Assembly (NCBI GenBank): GCA_016794625.1
Contig: JAEUGY010000016.1
Span: 1 to 64,000 of the forward strand
Origin: Opitutaceae bacterium
Lineage (GTDB): Bacteria; Verrucomicrobiota; Verrucomicrobiia; Opitutales; Opitutaceae
Length of the DNA stretch: 64,000 nt
Direction of reading: 5' to 3'
Positions 50,607-59,187 of this stretch are shown in pieces; the first letter of the stretch is position 1; every line of letters begins with the position of its first letter. The notes below the pieces were generated by a model. That model was not told where the DNA came from. It did no database searches and saw only the letters and a list, made by a program, of their open reading frames with translations. A program made the position numbers and the translations under genes.

Positions 50607-51188
50607 ATGTCGCCGCCGCCCACGAGTCCCGTTCCGGATGAAGTCCCCGCTGTCGGCGCCGGGGCGCTTTCGGGGGAACGTACCGATTGGTTCACCGCGG
50701 AAGTGCAGCCGCACGGGCCGCACCTGAAGTCCTACCTGCACCGTCACTTTCCGGCGGTGCGCGATGTCGATGATGTCGTGCAGGAGTCGTTCCTGCGCCT
50801 CTGGCGGGCGCATGCAGTCAATCCGATCGTTTCGGCCAAGGCGTTCCTCTTCACGGTCGCCCGACGCATTGCGTTGGACCTGGTCCGGCGCGACCGGCGT
50901 TCCCCGTTCATCGCCGTGAGGGACCTGGACGGCCTGTTTGTGCTGGATCACGCCCCGGATGGCGGCACCGCGGCCAATCGCGCGATGGAACTCCAGCTCA
51001 TGATCGAGGCCGTGGAGTCGTTGCCGGCGCGTTGTCGCGAGATTTTCATTCTTTGTCAGATCGAGGGGCTGCCGCAGCGGGAGGTCGCCGCCCGGCTTGG
51101 CCTTTCGGAAAACACAATCGCGGTCCAGTCCGCGCGTGGTTTGCAAAAATGTGAGAGTTATGTCCGCCAGCGTCTCCTTCAGCCATGA
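50607..51188 (+). CDS. ECF sigma factor (FecI-like)
   Basis: This protein has 193 residues from ATG 50607 (17 more codons are open upstream but not sigma-like). Region 2: LKSYLHRHFPAVRDVDDVVQESFLRLWRAH and KAFLFTVARRIALDLVRRDRR. Region 4: LPARCREIFILCQIEGLPQREVAARLGLSENTIAVQSARGLQKC. The stop overlaps the FecR start (ATGA). The gene order sigma-FecR-receptor is the Fec signalling layout. Confidence 0.9.
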   Translation: MSPPPTSPVPDEVPAVGAGALSGERTDWFTAEVQPHGPHLKSYLHRHFPAVRDVDDVVQESFLRLWRAHAVNPIVSAKAFLFTVARRIALDLVRRDRRSPFIAVRDLDGLFVLDHAPDGGTAANRAMELQLMIEAVESLPARCREIFILCQIEGLPQREVAARLGLSENTIAVQSARGLQKCESYVRQRLLQP

Positions 51189-52207
51189 AACCCCGGTCTT
51201 CCCGTTCATTACCGGTTGATGAAGCCGCAGCGCAGTGGGCCATCCGCCAACGCGAAGGGCTCGATCCGGCGGCGCAGTGTGAGTTCCTGGTCTGGTTGGA
51301 GGAGCCGGGCCATCGTGAGGCCTATGGTCGGCTGGGTGGCATGGCCGAGGCGCTGGACCGGGCGCGCGCGACGGGAGCGGCCACGGCACTGGTCACGCAA
51401 CTGCGCGCCCGTCAGCGTCGCCGACGACGCTGGCGCGGAGGGATCCTGGCCGCTGCCGCCAGTCTGGCGCTGGTGGCGGGTCTGTGGTTCGGGCCTCCGG
51501 GTCCGGCGGCGCCCTCCGGCGTCGAAAGCCCGGTCGCGCAGTTTGAGCCCCTGCGTCGCCTGCCCGATGGTTCGATTGTCGAGTTGCGACCAGGCGCCGA
51601 ACTCGCAGTGCGTTTTGATGCGCAGACGCGCCTCGTCGAATTGAGCCGGGGCGAGGCGCTGTTCCGCGTGGAGAAGGATCCGGCCCGTCCTTTCATTGTG
51701 CGCGCCGGCGGCCTCGACGTGCGGGCGGTGGGCACCGCCTTCAACGTCAGGCTCGAGGCTGCTTCCGTCGAGGTGTTGGTCACCGAGGGTCGCGTGCATG
51801 TGCTGGATACGGAGCGGCGGCGCTCGGTGCTGCCGGCGGACGACGGGGGGGCCGAGGCGCCCCTGCTCCTGCCGGGGCAGCGCTGCGTGATTGCGCTCAC
51901 CGCCGAGGGTGCCCCGGCCAGCGAACCTCCCCGGGTGGAGGTGATGCGTCCCGAGCAGGTGCGCGAGGTGCTCGCGTGGCGGCTGCCGCGGCTCGATTTT
52001 GACGGCGTGCGCCTCGGGGCGGCGGTGGATCAGTTGAATGCCCAGAACCGGCTCCAACTCCGGCTGGCCGAGCCGGCGCTCGCCGACCTGCGCTTGAGCG
52101 GCACGTTCTCGCCGGACGACCCGGAAACCTTCGCGCGGCTGGTCGCGGCGACCTTTGGGCTGAACCTTCAGGCGAATGCCACGGTGATCGTGCTCGCGCG
52201 CGAATGA
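51185..52207 (+). CDS. FecR-type anti-sigma/transmembrane sensor
   Basis: This 340-residue protein has the cytoplasmic FecR_N region (DEAAAQWAIRQREGLDPAAQCEF, EEPGHREAYGRL), a membrane helix (GILAAAASLALVAGLWFG) and the FecR domain (RLPDGSIVELRPGAELAVRF, GEALFRVEKDPARPFIVRAG, AVGTAFNVRLE). The C-terminal STN-like domain is LDFDGVRLGAAVDQLNAQNRLQL. It is coupled to the sigma gene and lies 73 bases before the receptor start. Confidence 0.9.
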   Translation: MKPRSSRSLPVDEAAAQWAIRQREGLDPAAQCEFLVWLEEPGHREAYGRLGGMAEALDRARATGAATALVTQLRARQRRRRRWRGGILAAAASLALVAGLWFGPPGPAAPSGVESPVAQFEPLRRLPDGSIVELRPGAELAVRFDAQTRLVELSRGEALFRVEKDPARPFIVRAGGLDVRAVGTAFNVRLEAASVEVLVTEGRVHVLDTERRRSVLPADDGGAEAPLLLPGQRCVIALTAEGAPASEPPRVEVMRPEQVREVLAWRLPRLDFDGVRLGAAVDQLNAQNRLQLRLAEPALADLRLSGTFSPDDPETFARLVAATFGLNLQANATVIVLARE

Positions 52208-52280
52208 GCGTGGTGAACGCGCTCGCTCGTTGCGGTGCGTAAAGGTTCCGGCCGCTGCGGCGTCTCAGGAATGCCACACC

Positions 52281-55200
52281 ATGATTGTCCATCGTCACCT
52301 TCCGCTGCCGCCACTCCTGCTGCTGCTGGTCCTGTCCTTGCTCGCGGGCCTGGTTCCGCTCGTCGCCGCCGAAACCTCTTCTCCGCGAAAGTTCGACGTG
52401 CCCGCGGGTTCCGCCGAACGGACGTTGCGCCAGTTTTCCGCCCAGGCCGGCGTCGAGCTCATCTATTCCACCGACGCGGTGAAGGGCGTGGCGACGCGCG
52501 CCGTGCGGGGCGAGCTGAGCGCTGTGAACGCGCTGGAGCAGATGCTGGCGGATACCCCCTTGCGTCTCGTCAAGGATGCCAAACCCGGTGCCTTTGCCAT
52601 CCGGCGGGAGGTTGCGGTCGACCCAAACGCCCCAAGCCGCCTCGCTGATGCGACGGCGGCGGACACCGGCCGGGCCAAGGTCACCTCGGGCGCCCTGCAA
52701 CTCGAAGACGTTCTGGTCACCGGCTCTCGCCTGCCGCTCAACTCCGGCGAGCAGCCCTCGCAACCGGTGCTCAGCTACACCTCCCGCGACATCGAGCGCA
52801 GCGGCGCCACCACCCTCGGTCAGTTCTGGCAGTACATCCCAGCTTTGAGCACCGGGGCGACCGGCGACCAATCGAGGTCCGCCACGGGTGACTTCAGTGG
52901 AGGCCAGGCGTCGTCCACGTCCAACCGCACCTTCGCCACGATCCGCGGCGGCACCGGCTTCACCAGCACGCTCATGCTCGTCGACGGCAAGCGGGTGCCT
53001 CGCACCAACCAGCAGCAGGGCGGCTCGCTCGGCCAGGATCTGGGCGGCATCCCGCTCTCCGCCATCGAGCGCATCGACGTGCTGCTCGACGGCGCCAGCG
53101 CCATTTACGGGGCCGACGCCATGGGCGGCGTCATCAACGTCATCCTGAAGAAGCGATATTCCGGCACCGAGGTTCGCTTCACCTACGACAACACCTTTGA
53201 CAAGGATGCCGGCCAGTGGACCGCGAGTCTCTCGCACGGTTTCTCCTCCGGCAAGTGGTCCGGGCTCGTGACGCTCGCGAACACCGAGAACAACATCATG
53301 CTCCTGGTCGACCGCGACCAGACCCGCAGCTTCGACCGCACCCTCTACGGTGGCACCTCGACGGGCAGCTTCGGCATCTACCGCATCGGCCAGACAGGCA
53401 GCGTGAGTGTGGCGAGCGGCACCTTGCCTGGCCTCGCCTCCAACTACGCGGCCATACCGGCGAACTCGAATGGCCAGAATCTCACGGTCGCCACGTTCGG
53501 CTCGTCGGGCGCTCCGACGATCGATGCGTCGCCGGGCGAGATGGGCGCGACCGCCTACATCAAGCAGCGCAGCGGCTTCTTCCGCCTCGCCTATGATCAC
53601 AACGAACACCTCCGGATCGAGGGCACGACGCGCCTCAGCCACAACTACCAGCAAGACAACGGGGTTTACCGTCGCGCCCTGAATCTGAACCTCCCGGCCA
53701 CGTATCCCGGCAATCCGTTCGGTGTTCCCATCCGCCTGCAGAAGCTGTTCTACGACCTTCCGCGCCTGGTCAAGGCGGCGGATTCGCGGAACAACGAGTT
53801 CGCACTCACCGCCTCCGGCAAACTCTTCTCCGACTGGCGCTATGAGACGGGCGTGAACTTTGCGCGCACCGTGGCCAAGGACCTCCCGGCACGGCTGGGC
53901 AACGGCGCCTACGGCGTCGCCAACCTGCAGGTGGCCGCCCTCAATGCCGCGATTGCCGCGGGTCGCGCTCCCGTGTTGATTTACGACAGCAGCCGGCAGT
54001 CGCCCAACACCGCGACGAATCTCGACGAGTTCTTCGTCAACTCGGCACCCCTTGTGCTGAGCGATGACTCGCAGATCTGGACTTATTCGTCGCAGGCCAA
54101 CGGCACGGTCTACGACTGGGCGGGCGGCCCCATCCGGCTCGCGCTTGGTGCGGAGTACCGAGAAGAGTACTACGACTCTCCGGATGCGTTGAACGTCAGC
54201 ATCCTGCCCGGCGCGAATCGCACGATGAGCGCCTTCTACGCCGAACTCGGCGTTCCGCTCGTTCGCCCCGAATGGAAACTGCCCCTGCTGAACCGGCTCG
54301 ATTTTAACTACGCGATGCGCCGCGAGGGCACACCGTCGGGCGACGCGAACACGCCGCGCTACGGTCTCGCGTGGCGTCCGCAGTCCTGGATCATTGTCCG
54401 CGCTTCGCAAGGCGAAGGCTTCCGTGCGCCGAACCTGTTCCAGACGAATCGCCCGCCCACGTCATTTCAGCTCCCGGCGTCCGCGCTCGACCAGCCGATT
54501 GACCCCCTCCGCGGCAACGAGAATTTCCTCGGCCGCGTTCTCACGTACGTCGGCGGCGGCAACCCGAACCTCAAGCCGGAGCGCTCGAAGACCGAGACCT
54601 ACGGGGTGGTGGTGGACGTGCCCAAGGTCACCGGCCTTCAGCTCTCCTTCGACCATTTTGACAACGAAACCTACGATCTCGTTGGCAGTGTCTCCGGGTT
54701 CCCGACCCTCTTCGCCTACGCTCCGCAGGCGATCCTCCGCGGCCCCAACCTGCCGGGCGACCCGGCCGGCTGGCCGGGGCCGATCACCGGCGTCAATTTG
54801 AGCGGCGCCAATCTCAGCCTGTTCCGCAGCGCCGGCTATGACTTTGGCGTGAAGTGGACCCGGGCGACGTCGCTGGGCGAGTTTACCTTTACGTCGAACG
54901 GCAACCGGATCCTATCGACAGAGACGCGCCTCTTCGCGGGGTCCGCCCCCGTGGCGGCGGTGAACAAGCGGTTCCAGCAAATGCGCGTGACCAGCTCGCT
55001 CCGCTGGAGGCGGGGTCCATGGGAAGCGGGTCTCATCCACCTCTACGGCGGCCGGGTCTGGGTGACCTCCGGCAACGAAGCCCTAGCACCCTCGCGCTAC
55101 ACCGACCCGGCCGACCGCTGGGACGTGAGCGCGAGCTATGACTTCGCGCACGGCCGCGGATCGGCCGGCGCGGAGGGACCCTGGTGGCGGCGGATGCTGC

Positions 55201-55337
55201 GCAGCTCACGCGTGGGAGTCTCCGTGATTGACGCGCTTAACGACGAACCGCCGCTCGACGTGAACGGCTTCGCCAACACCACCATCATCGATCCGCGCCT
55301 GCGCCGCTACATCATCGACGTCTCGACGCGCTTTTGA
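52281..55337 (+). CDS. TonB-dependent receptor with STN signalling domain
   Basis: This 1018-residue receptor starts at ATG 52281 (signal peptide LPPLLLLLVLSLLAGLVPLVAA). The STN domain (RKFDVPAGSAERTLRQFSAQ ... VRGELSAVNALEQMLADTP) is followed by ALQLEDVLVTGSRLP at the TonB-box position. The plug contains RSGATTLGQFWQYIPAL and IDVLLDGASAIYGADAMGGV. The barrel ends RRYIIDVSTRF. STN plus adjacent FecR and sigma predicts ligand-triggered transcription. A TlpA-like thioredoxin follows in the same transcript. The ligand is unknown. Confidence 0.92.
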   Translation: MIVHRHLPLPPLLLLLVLSLLAGLVPLVAAETSSPRKFDVPAGSAERTLRQFSAQAGVELIYSTDAVKGVATRAVRGELSAVNALEQMLADTPLRLVKDAKPGAFAIRREVAVDPNAPSRLADATAADTGRAKVTSGALQLEDVLVTGSRLPLNSGEQPSQPVLSYTSRDIERSGATTLGQFWQYIPALSTGATGDQSRSATGDFSGGQASSTSNRTFATIRGGTGFTSTLMLVDGKRVPRTNQQQGGSLGQDLGGIPLSAIERIDVLLDGASAIYGADAMGGVINVILKKRYSGTEVRFTYDNTFDKDAGQWTASLSHGFSSGKWSGLVTLANTENNIMLLVDRDQTRSFDRTLYGGTSTGSFGIYRIGQTGSVSVASGTLPGLASNYAAIPANSNGQNLTVATFGSSGAPTIDASPGEMGATAYIKQRSGFFRLAYDHNEHLRIEGTTRLSHNYQQDNGVYRRALNLNLPATYPGNPFGVPIRLQKLFYDLPRLVKAADSRNNEFALTASGKLFSDWRYETGVNFARTVAKDLPARLGNGAYGVANLQVAALNAAIAAGRAPVLIYDSSRQSPNTATNLDEFFVNSAPLVLSDDSQIWTYSSQANGTVYDWAGGPIRLALGAEYREEYYDSPDALNVSILPGANRTMSAFYAELGVPLVRPEWKLPLLNRLDFNYAMRREGTPSGDANTPRYGLAWRPQSWIIVRASQGEGFRAPNLFQTNRPPTSFQLPASALDQPIDPLRGNENFLGRVLTYVGGGNPNLKPERSKTETYGVVVDVPKVTGLQLSFDHFDNETYDLVGSVSGFPTLFAYAPQAILRGPNLPGDPAGWPGPITGVNLSGANLSLFRSAGYDFGVKWTRATSLGEFTFTSNGNRILSTETRLFAGSAPVAAVNKRFQQMRVTSSLRWRRGPWEAGLIHLYGGRVWVTSGNEALAPSRYTDPADRWDVSASYDFAHGRGSAGAEGPWWRRMLRSSRVGVSVIDALNDEPPLDVNGFANTTIIDPRLRRYIIDVSTRF

Positions 55338-55352
55338 CACCGCCCGTTCACC

Positions 55353-56369
55353 ATGAAAACGACACTCTCCACTCTCGTCAGCCTGCTCCTCCTCGCCGCC
55401 AGCATCGTCAAGGCTGATACGGCTCCGGGCGCTCCGGCGGATGCCGCAGGCCGCGACCTGCAGGCGATTCGGGACTTCCTCCGCGACAGCAGCCAGCAGG
55501 TTAACCAAAAACAGACCCCGCTCGAGATGGAGCAACGGCTGGAGGAGTTGTTTGGCCGCTTGCGGGATATGGGCACGGCGTTCATCACCCGGCATCCGAA
55601 CGACCCTCGCCGCTGGATCATCATCGACCTGCTGCAGCCCTTTGGCCCGCGCTTTGTCACGGACTGGGGGCCGCTCGACGAGGAGGGCCGGCCGGTGAAG
55701 CCGGTGGTCGACGAGGCCGCGGCTGCCGCCTGGAAGGCCCAGGTCCTCGCCTGGAAAGCTGACCTGGCGAAGGCGACGGATGTGCCCGAGGAGGTGCATC
55801 AGCGGAAGGCCGAGCGGGAAGCTCAGCTCGCCCGGATGGAGGCGAGGGGCCGGGAGTTCGCGGAGAAATCGCGCACCGGTCGCATCGCTCCCGATTTCCC
55901 CATGATCGACGTCGATGGAAAGCCGGTCCGCCTGGCCGATTTTGCGGGCAAGGTCGTGGTGCTTGATTTCTGGGCGACGTGGTGCGGCCCGTGCATGGCC
56001 GCGATGCCGCACACCGAAGCGGTGGCCGCGCGGTACAAGGACCAGGGCGTGGTGGTCATCGGTTCCTGCACGAACGACACACGCGACAAGTTCGAGAAAT
56101 GGGTCCGTGCCAACGCCGCAAAGTACCCGAACATTGTCTGGACGTTCGACCCTTTGGAGCGTTCCCCGGAGCGCGCGTCGGTGAAACAGTATGAGGTGCT
56201 CGGCATCCCGACGCAGTTCGTCATCGATCGCCAGGGCCGCCTGGTTGATGGCGTCTTGGGTTATCACCCGGACAAGCCGCTGCTCGAAGCCGGCCTGGCT
56301 CGCGCTGGAATTCGCGTGGATGCCGCCGTGCTCGCCGCCGGGTCGGACGCCCCGCGGACCGCCCCGTGA
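55353..56369 (+). CDS. TlpA/ResA-type thioredoxin-like exported protein
   Basis: This 338-residue protein has a signal peptide (MKTTLSTLVSLLLLAASIVKA). A helical N-terminal half of ~180 residues rich in charged residues (LEMEQRLEELFGRLRDMG) comes before the thioredoxin domain. That domain reads APDFPMIDVDGKPVRLADFAGKVVVLDFWATWCGPC, with the CGPC active site near residue 212. The cis-Pro region is GIPTQFVIDRQGRLVDGV. It would act as a membrane-associated or periplasmic disulfide reductant. It lies 15 bases after the receptor gene, so it is part of that operon. The role of the long N-terminal part is unknown. Confidence 0.88.
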   Translation: MKTTLSTLVSLLLLAASIVKADTAPGAPADAAGRDLQAIRDFLRDSSQQVNQKQTPLEMEQRLEELFGRLRDMGTAFITRHPNDPRRWIIIDLLQPFGPRFVTDWGPLDEEGRPVKPVVDEAAAAAWKAQVLAWKADLAKATDVPEEVHQRKAEREAQLARMEARGREFAEKSRTGRIAPDFPMIDVDGKPVRLADFAGKVVVLDFWATWCGPCMAAMPHTEAVAARYKDQGVVVIGSCTNDTRDKFEKWVRANAAKYPNIVWTFDPLERSPERASVKQYEVLGIPTQFVIDRQGRLVDGVLGYHPDKPLLEAGLARAGIRVDAAVLAAGSDAPRTAP

Positions 56370-56404
56370 GCGGGTCTGAGTGATCGGGAGGGGGAAGGGC
56401 CTTC

Positions 56405-56454
56405 GGACGCGGGACCGCTTGGTCCCGTCGCAGCCTCAGCGAGGCCGCCTACAA
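56405..56454 (+). repeat. Solo module B of the composite repeat
   Basis: It has the hairpins GGGACCGCTTGGTCCC and GCCTCAGCGAGGC, ending GCCTACAAG. It sits between two convergent genes. Confidence 0.8.
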
Positions 56455-56526
56455 GTGCGAGAGCCTGCCTGTGCGGTAGGCGCGGGTGTTGCTTCTATGG
56501 TGGATACGCGTCTGAAGGATTCTGAG

Positions 56527-58044
56527 CTAGAGGCCGGGTTTCCTCACGTCGGCGGTGCGGATCGGGCCGGGGCGGTGGATGCTCAACGCGTGGGTCGAGG
56601 CGCCGGGTGGGGTGCCGCGCTGGAATCCAGGAAATTTGCGGCCGGTCGCGTAGTCGGTGTCGGGCGGGGTGGGGTGTTCGGGGACGGAATCGCCGGTCTC
56701 CGCCTGCCATTGATCCATGGCTTGGCGCAGGAAGGCCGCGACCGCGGCCGATCCGGGGCGGTCGATGAGGTTGTGTTCCTGGTTCGGGTCGGCCCGGACG
56801 TCGTAGAGTTCCTCGGCCGGACGGACTTTTTGGAAAATGTCGGCCTGCACGGGCGTCAGGGTGCCGGCGGCATAGCCGGCCTTGAGCGCGTCCGCACTGG
56901 GATTGTAGAAGGTCTCGGAGGCTCCGGGTGCCCAGCGTTCCGGGTACGCATTTCTCAAATACGCGTAGTCCCCGTGGCGCACGAGGCGGATGTGGGTGGT
57001 GAAGTTGTGCCAGTTGCGCTCGGCGAACGCGAAGTCGCGGACCGGGGTGCGGGGTGTCCGGAAGAGCGGGGTGAGGCTCACGCCTTGAAAACTCGCCGGC
57101 CGGGCGAGGCCCGCCAGTTCCAGCACGGTCGGACCGAGGTCGATCGAACTGACCAGCGCGTCGACCACGCCGGGATCGCCCAGCGTCTTGGGGAGGCGGA
57201 TGATCAGGGGCGTGAGCACACCCGCCTCGTACACCTGGGTCTTTGCGCGTGGAAAGGGGCGTCCTTGGTCGGAGAGAAACAGGATCACGGTCTGCTCCAA
57301 CACACCCTGGCGGCGCAGCTCCTCCATGACCTGACCGACGTGGTGGTCCAGGCGGTGGATCTCGTCGTAGTAGGACGCGAGGTCCTGTCGCGTTTCGGGA
57401 GTGTCGAGGAGTTCCGGGGGCACCGTCACCTCGGCTGGCGCATGCCGGCCGGCGAAGTCATCGGCATCCCAAACGCGATGGGCATCATGGGCGGCCAGCC
57501 AGAGGAAGAAGGGTCGGTCAGCCGGGCGGTTGCGCAGGCGGTGCAACCACTGTTCCTCGCCGCCGTAGCCGCCTTTGCCGGGCACCGGCTCGCCGTCACC
57601 GCTGACCTCAAACGCCGCCTCGGCCGGTCCGACGACGCGTTGGACCCCTTGGTTGGCCTGGGTTCCGAAATGCGCCTTGCCGGCGTGCGCCGTGAAGTAA
57701 CCGAAATTGCGGAGGAGCTGCGGAAAGAGCGCGAGGCCGCCCGGCAGCGCGCCGTGCAGCTCCGCCGCGGTCTCGAGGTTGTGCGGGTAGCGGGAGGTCA
57801 GCAGGCTGCAGCGGCTCGGGCTGCAACTGGTGGCGGTCACGTAGGCACGGGTGAACCGCAGGCTCTCGCGCGCGAGGCGGTCGAGGTGCGGGGTGCGCAC
57901 GCCCCGGTTCCCATAACACCCCAAGTCGGCCGCACTGATGTCATCGCCGATGATGAGGACGAAATTGGGACGCATGGCCTGGGCGTTGAAGGTGAACGTG
58001 CAGAGGACCAGCAGGGTCGTGAGGACGAGCGGAGAGCAGTTCAC
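56527..58044 (-). CDS. Sulfatase (S1 family)
   Basis: This 505-residue exported sulfatase has a signal peptide (LVLTTLLVLCTFTFNAQA), metal site PNFVLIIGDDISAADLGCYG, and activation motif CSPSR (TSCSPSRCSLLTS) with the Cys that becomes formylglycine. Also present are HAGKAHFGT and FLSDQGRPFPRAKTQVYEAG. It is the last gene of the minus-strand operon, overlapping the upstream propeller gene by 4 bases (ATGA). It probably removes sulfate from oligosaccharides released by the lyase in the same operon. Confidence 0.9.
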   Translation of the reverse strand: MNCSPLVLTTLLVLCTFTFNAQAMRPNFVLIIGDDISAADLGCYGNRGVRTPHLDRLARESLRFTRAYVTATSCSPSRCSLLTSRYPHNLETAAELHGALPGGLALFPQLLRNFGYFTAHAGKAHFGTQANQGVQRVVGPAEAAFEVSGDGEPVPGKGGYGGEEQWLHRLRNRPADRPFFLWLAAHDAHRVWDADDFAGRHAPAEVTVPPELLDTPETRQDLASYYDEIHRLDHHVGQVMEELRRQGVLEQTVILFLSDQGRPFPRAKTQVYEAGVLTPLIIRLPKTLGDPGVVDALVSSIDLGPTVLELAGLARPASFQGVSLTPLFRTPRTPVRDFAFAERNWHNFTTHIRLVRHGDYAYLRNAYPERWAPGASETFYNPSADALKAGYAAGTLTPVQADIFQKVRPAEELYDVRADPNQEHNLIDRPGSAAVAAFLRQAMDQWQAETGDSVPEHPTPPDTDYATGRKFPGFQRGTPPGASTHALSIHRPGPIRTADVRKPGL

Positions 58045-59162
58045 GGCTGGGACGGGTAGGGCGGAAGGGAGGTGCGCAGGCTGGCGATTCCGAGGCCGGC
58101 TTCTCCGGCGAGCGAGTAGAGCAGCCAGGCCGTTTCGCCTTCGCGCCAGACCGTCGGGTCGCGCAGCTCGCGCACGCGGTTGTCGCCATACTTGATCGTG
58201 CTGCCGCCGCGCGAGTAGGCCAGCGGCAGGTCAGTGCCTTCCCAGGTCCGCTCGGGCTGGAGCACCTCGACCACTCCGCGTGCTTTCCACGTTTCCGGGG
58301 CGCCCGTCAGGTTGACGACGGTGCAGAGGATGCGTTCCGGGCGGTGGCCGACGCAGGAGAAATAGATGAACAGGTGGTCCCGGTACACATCGAGTCCCAC
58401 ATGCCGGATCCCATACCGCGCCTCGCCGCTGGTCGGCCGGCCGGCCGCCGGCGGGGCGCCGGGTTCACCGCGCAGCGCCGGATCGACGGCATCCTCGATC
58501 TCCGGCCCGATGATGTTCACCACGGGTTCAAAGGGCTCGCCGAGCTTCTTCGCCCGTCGAAGCAGACCGGTGTGGTTCAATCCATACCAGACGCCGCCGT
58601 GTCGAAAGACGCGGAGGTAGGCGGGACCGACGATCGTGCCGAGGTCGGTGAAGGAAAGCCCGTCGCGGGAGACCGCCACGGACGTGACCTGCGGTCCGCC
58701 GCCAAGCGGCACACCGTGACAGAAGAGAAAAATCTGGCGGGTCTCCTCGTCGATCACCGCCTCCGGCGAGGCAATGTGGCCCCGCAGGGCGCGCTGTCCC
58801 GCGATGGGCAAGACGCCGCCCGGATGCAGGGTCCATGGACCCTCCGGACGATCCGCGAACGCGAGCCGGATGTACTTGCCGTCGTGGTGAGCAAAATACA
58901 GGTGGTAGCGGCCGCCCGGCCGGGCCACCCAGGACGGCATTCGAATGAGCGAGGGTCCGTTGATGCTCAGGCCTTCGTCACCCGGGAGCATGGCGGGCGT
59001 GATCAGGGGCGACTCGAGCACGCGGGTGGCAGTGATGGTAGGCGGCGACGCGGCCGCCCGGCCCACACCGGGGAAGAGTGGACCGATCAAGGCGGTCCAG
59101 CCAAGGCAGACCAGGGAGTACCGAAGCGAAATGGCACGGAGTGGCGTGAGGAAGGTCGGCAT
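58041..59162 (-). CDS. Exported five-bladed propeller protein, glycan-active-like
   Basis: This 373-residue protein starts at ATG 59162 (signal peptide ends near GVGRAAA). Repeated blades include YHLYFAHHDGKYIRLAFADRPEGPW, IFLFCHGVP, VAVSRDGLSFTDLG, HLFIYFSCVGHRPERIL and LRDPTVWREGETAWLLYSLAGE. It resembles the GH43/GH32-type superfamily but is distinct from the three sialic-acid-locus propellers. Possible catalytic acids cannot be assigned by eye. It is coupled to both neighbours: ATGA with the sulfatase downstream, and 25 bases from the lyase upstream. Confidence 0.7.
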   Translation of the reverse strand: MPTFLTPLRAISLRYSLVCLGWTALIGPLFPGVGRAAASPPTITATRVLESPLITPAMLPGDEGLSINGPSLIRMPSWVARPGGRYHLYFAHHDGKYIRLAFADRPEGPWTLHPGGVLPIAGQRALRGHIASPEAVIDEETRQIFLFCHGVPLGGGPQVTSVAVSRDGLSFTDLGTIVGPAYLRVFRHGGVWYGLNHTGLLRRAKKLGEPFEPVVNIIGPEIEDAVDPALRGEPGAPPAAGRPTSGEARYGIRHVGLDVYRDHLFIYFSCVGHRPERILCTVVNLTGAPETWKARGVVEVLQPERTWEGTDLPLAYSRGGSTIKYGDNRVRELRDPTVWREGETAWLLYSLAGEAGLGIASLRTSLPPYPSQP

Positions 59163-59187
59163 GGAAGGGGCGGGACGGTCGGTGAGA

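Noticed and set aside
51897..54410. 837-residue minus-strand frame
   Set aside because: It is antisense to FecR and the STN receptor. Its composition is typical of a shadow frame in GC-rich DNA.
56380..58059. 559-residue plus-strand frame
   Set aside because: It is antisense to the CSPSR sulfatase and begins in a palindromic repeat.
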